From an uncultured Clostridia bacterium (lineage in GTDB: Bacteria; Bacillota; Clostridia; Christensenellales; Aristaeellaceae): a stretch of DNA of 26,872 nucleotides. Positions within the stretch are counted from its first letter, which is position 1. Every line of letters begins with the position of its first letter. Shown here in pieces: positions 22,135 to 26,872 of the stretch. The notes under the pieces are model-generated. The model was not told the origin of the DNA. It ran no database searches and worked only from the letters and a program-made list of their open reading frames with translations. Where the stretch lies: NCBI GenBank assembly GCA_934621485.1, contig CAKTUS010000033.1, positions 1-26,872 on the forward strand, in the 5' to 3' direction. The translations under genes were made by a program, and so were the position numbers.

Positions 22135-23127
22135 ATGACAAAGCAGCCTGTAACCAAAGACCTCCAGCGGGAGAACAGGGCGCTGGAAGTACTTAAAAAG
22201 CCCGGCATAGCGCCTTTTATCGCGCTGACTCTCCTGTTTATTGTATCCGCCATCCTGTCCCCCGCCATCTTCCCCACGGCCAAAAACATCACCAACATCT
22301 TCAAGCAGGCGTCCATCGTGGGCGTGGTGAGCATTGGCATGACGGTGGTCCTGCTGGTGGGCGGCATCGATTTGTCCGTATCCTACGTAATGGCGTTGAG
22401 CGCCTGTATCTTTGCCCGCGTATCCCAGTCCATGCTGAAGGCTGGTAACGACGGCATGGCCCTGGGCCTGGTGCTGGCCGTGCTGCTGATGGGCGCGCTG
22501 GTAGGCTTTATCAACGGCAGTCTGATTGTTTTGCGCAATGTGGAGCCCTTTATTATTACCCTGGGCGTAGGCCAGGTGCTCAAAGGCATTACCTACCTGT
22601 ACACCAATGGCGCGCCCGGCGGTAAGGTAACAACCTTCTGGAAGGGCTTTGGTTCCGAGCTGTTTTTGGGCTTCATCCCCTATACCGTGATTCTGTATGC
22701 GGTGCTGATGGCGATTTTCATCTTCCTTCTGCACCGCACGGTGCTGGGCCGTCGCATCTACGCCGTTGGCAGCAACAACGAGGCGGCCCGGCTGTCCGGC
22801 ATCAATGTCAAGCGGGTGAAGATTACCGCCTACGTGCTGTGCGGCCTGACGGCGGCCATTGCCGGTATCATGCTGGCCTCCCGCGTGCGCGTGGGCGAGC
22901 CCAACGGCTCCAGCGGCTATGACATGGACGCCATCGCGGCGGTTGTCATTGGCGGCACGGCCATGTCCGGCGGCAAGGGCCACCTGGCCTGCACCCTGGC
23001 CGGCGTGCTGATTATGACCATCATGAACAATATTCTCAACCTCATTGGCGCTGATCCCAACCTGCAAATGCTGATTAAGGGCGTGGTTATTCTGGTGGCC
23101 GTGCTGATTCAGCGTCAGGACGATTGA
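22135..23127 (+). CDS. Rbs-type sugar ABC transporter permease
   Basis: A 330-residue inner-membrane permease of the BPD_transp_2 (RbsC/XylH/AraH) type with about 8-10 helices. Diagnostic segments are GGIDLSVSYVMALSA (about 77-91), EPFIITLGVGQVLKGI and VGSNNEAARLSGINV (the cytoplasmic loop contacting the ATPase), followed by GGTAMSGGKGHLACTLAGVLI near the C-terminus. As a homodimer with the ATPase encoded next, it imports the sugar bound by the 18956-19927 protein. It starts 13 bp after the dehydrogenase stop, with only a GGGGGCC-type ribosome binding site, so translation may be partly coupled. Confidence 0.94.
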   Translation: MTKQPVTKDLQRENRALEVLKKPGIAPFIALTLLFIVSAILSPAIFPTAKNITNIFKQASIVGVVSIGMTVVLLVGGIDLSVSYVMALSACIFARVSQSMLKAGNDGMALGLVLAVLLMGALVGFINGSLIVLRNVEPFIITLGVGQVLKGITYLYTNGAPGGKVTTFWKGFGSELFLGFIPYTVILYAVLMAIFIFLLHRTVLGRRIYAVGSNNEAARLSGINVKRVKITAYVLCGLTAAIAGIMLASRVRVGEPNGSSGYDMDAIAAVVIGGTAMSGGKGHLACTLAGVLIMTIMNNILNLIGADPNLQMLIKGVVILVAVLIQRQDD

Positions 23128-23147
23128 CGGGCAGGCGGTGACGGAAT

Positions 23148-24656
23148 ATGAGCGAATACGCACTCGAAATGCTGGGAATCAGCAAAAGCTTCAGCAAAGT
23201 GAAAGCGCTGAGCAATGTGGATCTGCGCATCCAAAAGGGAGAAATTCACGCGCTGATTGGCGAAAACGGCGCGGGAAAATCCACCCTGATGAAAATTTTG
23301 ACCGGTATCTACAAGGCGGATGCAGGCGTCATTCGCCTGGACGGCCGGGAGATGCACTTCAAGAAACCCCAGGACGCCATCGACGCAGGCATATCCATCA
23401 TTCATCAGGAACTGAGCATGATTCCGGACCTGAACGCCGTGGAAAACCTGATGCTGGGTCATGAAATTCAGCGGGGCGGCGTTCTGAAAATGAAGGAGCA
23501 AAACGCCTTTGCCAAAAAGTATCTGGACTATGTGAGCGGCGGCGCCATTTCCGATTATCGGGTACCGGTGCGCAAGCTGAGCGTAGCCCAGCAGCAGATG
23601 ATTGACATTGCCAAGGCCCTTTCCTACCAATCCAAAATCATCGTCATGGACGAACCCACCGCCAGCTTAACCCAGTCCGAAATTGAAATTTTGTTCCGCA
23701 TTGTGCGTCAGCTGAAGGCGGACGGTATCACCGTCATCTACATTTCTCACCGGCTGGAGGAGCTGTTTGAGCTGTGCGACCGGGTTACGGTGCTGCGGGA
23801 CGGGTGCTACGTGGCCGATGAGAACATTGCGGATGTAAACAAGGACTGGCTGATCAGCAGCATGATTGGCCGCGACCTGTCCCAAACCTATCCGCCCCGC
23901 CACCGCCAGCACAGCGACGAGGTGGTGTTGGATGTGGAGCACCTGTCCGGCGAGCGGTATCACGACGTGTCGTTCCAGCTGCACAAGGGCGAGGTGCTGG
24001 CCATTACCGGGCTGGTGGGAGCCGGCCGTACCGAGGTGCTGCGCGGCATCTTCGGCGCGGACAAAACCCTGGGCGGCACGGTGAAGGTGTTTGGGCAAGG
24101 CGTCTCCATCAAGCACCCCAAAAAGGCGCTGAAGCACGGCTTCGGCTTTGCCACCGAGGACCGGAAAAGCCAGGGCCTGTTCCTCAACCAGGACATTCGC
24201 CGCAACGTGGCCATTTCAGCTCTGGACAAAATTTCCACCCGCGGCGTGGTCAACAGCCGCAAGGAAAAGCAGCTGGCGCAGAAGTACTTTGACGACCTGG
24301 GCGTGGTAGCGCCGGATGTTTACAAGATTTGCCGTTACCTGTCCGGCGGAAACCAGCAGAAGGTGGTTTTGTCCAAGTGGCTGGCCTCCGGCTGCCGCAT
24401 CCTGTTTTTGGATGAGCCTACCCGCGGTATTGACGTGGGCGCCAAGTACGAAATTTTCTCCCTGATGGACCGTCTGGTGCAGGAGGGCGTGAGCATTGTG
24501 ATGGTGTCCTCCGAAATGGCGGAGGTGATTGGCGTAGCCGACCGTGCCATCGTTATGCACGAGGGCCGGATCACCGGCGAGCTGCCGGCCCACATGCTGA
24601 CGGAAGAAAACATTATGACCCTTGCCAGCGGCGAAACGCTGCGGGCCGCAAACTGA
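23148..24656 (+). CDS. Rbs-type sugar ABC transporter ATP-binding protein (two ATPase domains)
   Basis: A 502-residue fused double ATPase of the RbsA/MglA/AraG class, normal length. First half: Walker A GENGAGKST (38-46), a degenerate signature LSVAQQQ (144-150), Walker B IIVMDEP (164-170) and the switch His in YISHRLEE. Second half: degenerate Walker A GLVGAGRTE (288-296), signature LSGGNQQK (398-405), Walker B ILFLDEP (418-424) then TRGIDVGAK. Asymmetric sites of this kind are normal for the class. It powers the adjacent permease. Start 20 bp after the permease stop with an AGGCGGTGACGG leader. Confidence 0.95.
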   Translation: MSEYALEMLGISKSFSKVKALSNVDLRIQKGEIHALIGENGAGKSTLMKILTGIYKADAGVIRLDGREMHFKKPQDAIDAGISIIHQELSMIPDLNAVENLMLGHEIQRGGVLKMKEQNAFAKKYLDYVSGGAISDYRVPVRKLSVAQQQMIDIAKALSYQSKIIVMDEPTASLTQSEIEILFRIVRQLKADGITVIYISHRLEELFELCDRVTVLRDGCYVADENIADVNKDWLISSMIGRDLSQTYPPRHRQHSDEVVLDVEHLSGERYHDVSFQLHKGEVLAITGLVGAGRTEVLRGIFGADKTLGGTVKVFGQGVSIKHPKKALKHGFGFATEDRKSQGLFLNQDIRRNVAISALDKISTRGVVNSRKEKQLAQKYFDDLGVVAPDVYKICRYLSGGNQQKVVLSKWLASGCRILFLDEPTRGIDVGAKYEIFSLMDRLVQEGVSIVMVSSEMAEVIGVADRAIVMHEGRITGELPAHMLTEENIMTLASGETLRAAN

Positions 24657-24671
24657 AAGGAGCGCTAACCT

Positions 24672-25915
24672 ATGGGATACAAAGAAACCTTGCTACAGCC
24701 AATTATGATTGGCCCCCGTAAATGCAGCAACCGCTTTTTTGCACAGCCGATGGAGTGCGTGGACTCCGACCTGGAAGGCAACCCGACGGACCTGACCTAT
24801 CAGCGCTATGAAAAGCTGTACGACGGCGGCTTCGGCCTGGTGGATCTGGAAGCCATTACCGTAACCAACGAAAGCCGCGCCCGCAAGACCCAGCTGGAAA
24901 TTATGCCCCGCAATGAAAAGGCCCTGGCCCGTTTCTTCAAGCGGCTGAAGGAAGTAAACCCCGAAACCCTCATCGTGTTCCAGCTGACCCATTCCGGCGA
25001 AATCAGCGAGCCGGAGTTTTCCCGCCGGGTAACCATCAAGCAAATGCCCGGCCTGGAGGGCGACCTGATTGGCGAGGAAGAAATTGAAAAGATTATGCAG
25101 CAGTTTGAGCAGCCGCCAAGATTACGCAGGCGGTAGGAGCGGACGGCATCGATCTGAAATTCTGCCACGGCTATCTGGGTTCCCAGATTTTGCGGCCCTA
25201 TAACGACCGCGACTGGAAATACGGCGGCCCCTGGGAAAAACGCCGCCAGTTTGCCTTTGACCTGATGGAGCGCATCCAGAAGGCCACCGGCTACGACAAA
25301 AACTTCCTGCTGGGCTCCAAACTGTCCTGCTGGGAAGGCTTCCCCGGCGGCTGCGGATCTGCGGGGCCCGACTCGCCCCTGATGGATATGACGGAAACCA
25401 TCGACCTGTGCAAGGGCCTGGAGGAGCGCGGCGCAACCTACTTTGTGGAGTCGCTGGGCAATGTGCACGCCAGCATGGCCTATATGGAGGCCATTGGCGA
25501 CGAACCCTATCTGTCCTATCTGCACATGTACTTCTCCAACCTGCTCAAGAAGAACTTGAAGCCCGAAACCGTGGTCATCGGCTCCCACTTTTCCTCCTTC
25601 CGCGGTAAGAAGAACAAGCTGCTGTGTGTGGAGCCGGAAAAATCCTCCATGTTCGCCATGGGCAGCCGCTGCATTGAGGACGGCATGATGGATATGATCG
25701 GTCTGGGCCGTCAGTCCTTTGCCGATCCCTTCACGCCCAAAAAGCTGGCCGAGGGCCGCGAGGACGAAATTCACTATTGCACCCAGTGCATGAACTGCGA
25801 AGAGCTGATGATTCGGCAGCAGCCCGTGGGATGCGTGGCGTTCAACAGAATTTATACCAATAAATTTGTGGAATGTCGTAAGAAGTATGGCAAGCTTGCG
25901 GAACTGCATACCTGA
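24672..25915 (+). pseudogene. NADH:flavin oxidoreductase (Old Yellow Enzyme type), frameshifted
   Basis: Two reading frames together encode one OYE-family TIM-barrel FMN enzyme. The first frame (24672-25136) has the start LLQPIMIGPRKCSNRFFAQP and IVFQLTHSGEIS, then runs into a stop. The family sequence resumes one frame over at about 25112 (AAKITQAVGADGID, then CHGYLGSQ, RPYNDRDWKYGG) and continues to 25915. Restoring one G near 25110-25113 (cagccgcc to caggccgcc) joins them into about 414 residues. The end carries a CxxCxxC...C cluster (YCTQCMNCEELMIRQQPVGC), suggesting a 4Fe-4S site as in 2,4-dienoyl-CoA-reductase-like members, but without their C-terminal FAD/NAD domain. AAAGGAG precedes the ATG. 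It may be a genuine pseudogene or a single-base sequencing error; all other residues look intact, so I lean to recent damage or error. Confidence 0.85.
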
Positions 25916-25961
25916 TTTCCGCCAGGCTCGACATAAATAAAACAAAAAGAGGGAAAATACC

Positions 25962-26699
25962 ATGAAAGAGTACAGAAAAGACCTGCTTACCATTGAGGAC
26001 ATCGCTTACATGATGGACCCCAGCGTATTGAAAATCGACAGCACTCCCGAGGACGTGGAAGAGCTGATTGACATCTGCAAAAAGTACAACTTTGGCACCG
26101 CTTTCTGCTGGCCCTGCAACTACCCGCGGCTGTCCGAAGGTCTCAAGGGCACCAAGACCGTGTTCGGCACATCTTTGGCCTTCCCCTCCGGCCAGGAATC
26201 CACCGAAACCAAGGTATACCTTGCCAAATACTTTGACACCATGAATCCCGGCGAGCATGACATGGTCATGAACGTTGGCTGGCTGCGTTCCGGCCGCTAC
26301 GACGATGTGCTGGCGGATATCAAGGCTGTGCGCGCCGCCGTGCCTGACAAGTCCATGAAGGTTATCATCGAGGCCATGTGCCTGACCGACGACGAGATTC
26401 GCAAAGCCTGCGACCTGTGCATGGAGGGCGGCGCGGATTATGTAAAGACCGGCACCGGTTTCCAGTCCAAGCCCACCACGCTGCATCATGTGCAGGTGAT
26501 CAAGGAGCATGTGGGCGACCGCATCAAGGTGAAGGTTGCCGGCGGCGTGCGCGACCTGGACACCATGCTGAAGATGTACAAGGCGGGCGCCAACCGCTTT
26601 GGTATCGGCTGGAAATCTGCCGAGAAGATTTATTTTGAGGCTGTGGAGCGCTGCAAGAACGGCCCCATCGATATCAATACCATCTCTTTGGACGACTAA
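25962..26699 (+). CDS. Deoxyribose-phosphate aldolase (DeoC)-like class I aldolase
   Basis: A 245-residue aldolase of the DeoC/LacD family, normal length for DeoC. The Schiff-base lysine is Lys162 in YVKTGTGF, with the partner lysine Lys191 in KVKVAGGVRD and Asp100 in GEHDMVMNVGWLRSG, matching the Asp102/Lys167/Lys201 triad of E. coli DeoC. The usual DHTLLKP motif at the N-terminus reads DPSVLKI, and the region TAFCWPCNYP also departs from the common CVNP..V. The chemistry should be reversible aldol cleavage of a phosphorylated sugar to a glyceraldehyde-3-phosphate-like product plus a small aldehyde or ketone, but the substrate may not be deoxyribose-5-phosphate. It is the last gene of the operon; GAGGG lies upstream of the ATG and two terminator-type hairpins follow. 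No other nucleoside-catabolism gene is present. Confidence 0.88.
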   Translation: MKEYRKDLLTIEDIAYMMDPSVLKIDSTPEDVEELIDICKKYNFGTAFCWPCNYPRLSEGLKGTKTVFGTSLAFPSGQESTETKVYLAKYFDTMNPGEHDMVMNVGWLRSGRYDDVLADIKAVRAAVPDKSMKVIIEAMCLTDDEIRKACDLCMEGGADYVKTGTGFQSKPTTLHHVQVIKEHVGDRIKVKVAGGVRDLDTMLKMYKAGANRFGIGWKSAEKIYFEAVERCKNGPIDINTISLDD

Positions 26700-26714
26700 G
26701 CGCTTCTCCTTTCC

Positions 26715-26744
26715 AGGCCCGCGAAAGAAACCTTTCGCGGGCCT
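26715..26744 (+). terminator. GC-rich hairpin after the aldolase gene
   Basis: A perfect 13-bp stem (26715-26727 with 26732-26744, AAAC loop) begins 15 bp after the DeoC-like stop codon. It lacks a T-run but lies directly ahead of a second terminator, so the pair should end the operon transcript. Confidence 0.65.
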
Positions 26745-26755
26745 CAAGCCGTCAA

Positions 26756-26781
26756 AAAAGCTCGCCAGGCGGCGAGCTTTT
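26756..26781. terminator. Bidirectional intrinsic terminator
   Basis: Stem GCTCGCC/GGCGAGC (26760-26766 with 26771-26777) flanked by an A-run (26754-26759) and a T-run (26778-26781) has classic form and could act on either strand. Confidence 0.75.
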
Positions 26782-26793
26782 CTGCCGAGAATT

Positions 26794-26836
26794 GCTCTTT
26801 GCCTGCTCGCCTGCGGCTCGCCGGGCGGCAAAGAGC
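26794..26836. repeat. GC-rich inverted repeat related to a segment near 1185
   Basis: Perfect 10-bp arms gctctttgcc (26794-26803) and ggcaaagagc (26827-26836) enclose a GC-rich loop. The right arm region (26820-26837) matches 1185-1202 at 17 of 18 bases. This looks like a dispersed intergenic repeat. A further small hairpin follows at 26847-26863. Confidence 0.55.
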
Positions 26837-26872
26837 GTAAGGAAAGCCTTGCTGCGCAAGGCAGCCGAAACC

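Noticed and set aside
25096..25140. Programmed ribosomal frameshift in the OYE gene
   Set aside because: No slippery heptamer or obvious downstream stimulatory structure was seen; a single missing G explains the break more simply.

Overview
The window looks like a chromosomal segment of an uncultured gut-type Clostridia member (Bacillota). It is GC-rich, with AAGGAGG-type ribosome binding sites, an LplABC-type sugar ABC importer with no ATPase gene of its own, LacI and DeoR regulators, an FGGY kinase and GH4/GH9 enzymes. The taxonomic call is inference from gene content and style; no rRNA, tRNA, phage, CRISPR or insertion sequence was seen. Nearly the whole window is a double carbohydrate-utilisation island.

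Layout. (1) 20-1577: a cytidylate-kinase-like gene (minus) with a good promoter, then about 0.85 kb without a convincing gene. (2) 1578-5411, minus: LacI regulator, a two-SIS-domain sugar-phosphate isomerase/deaminase, and a MATE transporter. (3) 5513-11507, minus: a BadF-type sugar kinase, two permeases and a solute-binding protein form an operon driven by a consensus promoter with a LacI-type operator. A strong terminator follows, then a GH4 glycosidase. (4) 11722-18681, minus: a DeoR regulator, FGGY kinase, APC-type permease, UcpA-like dehydrogenase and a large cytoplasmic GH9 enzyme, closed by a strong terminator. (5) 18956-26699, plus, divergent from DeoR: an Rbs-type binding protein, TIM-barrel isomerase, zinc dehydrogenase, Rbs-type permease and ATPase, a frameshifted flavin oxidoreductase and a DeoC-like aldolase, closed by terminators.

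How it may work. The LacI side (ABC importer, GH9, BadF kinase, SIS enzyme) has the parts list expected for import of a beta-linked oligosaccharide, hydrolysis to a (possibly amino) sugar, phosphorylation, and isomerisation/deamination to fructose-6-phosphate. It recalls the Vibrio chitobiose/glucosaminide operon. The DeoR side has the parts for importing a monosaccharide or polyol, oxidising and isomerising it, phosphorylating it, and cleaving it with an aldolase; the substrate is unknown.

The most informative non-coding signal is a shared 12-bp palindrome-like site, T..ACCG.TTTA. It occurs at four places: the lacI promoter, the BadF operon promoter, just after GH9, and the divergent DeoR/binding-protein promoter. 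This suggests one LacI protein ties the two halves together. The divergent promoter region also holds repeated AACGAAA motifs and a 9-bp inverted repeat suited to the DeoR protein.
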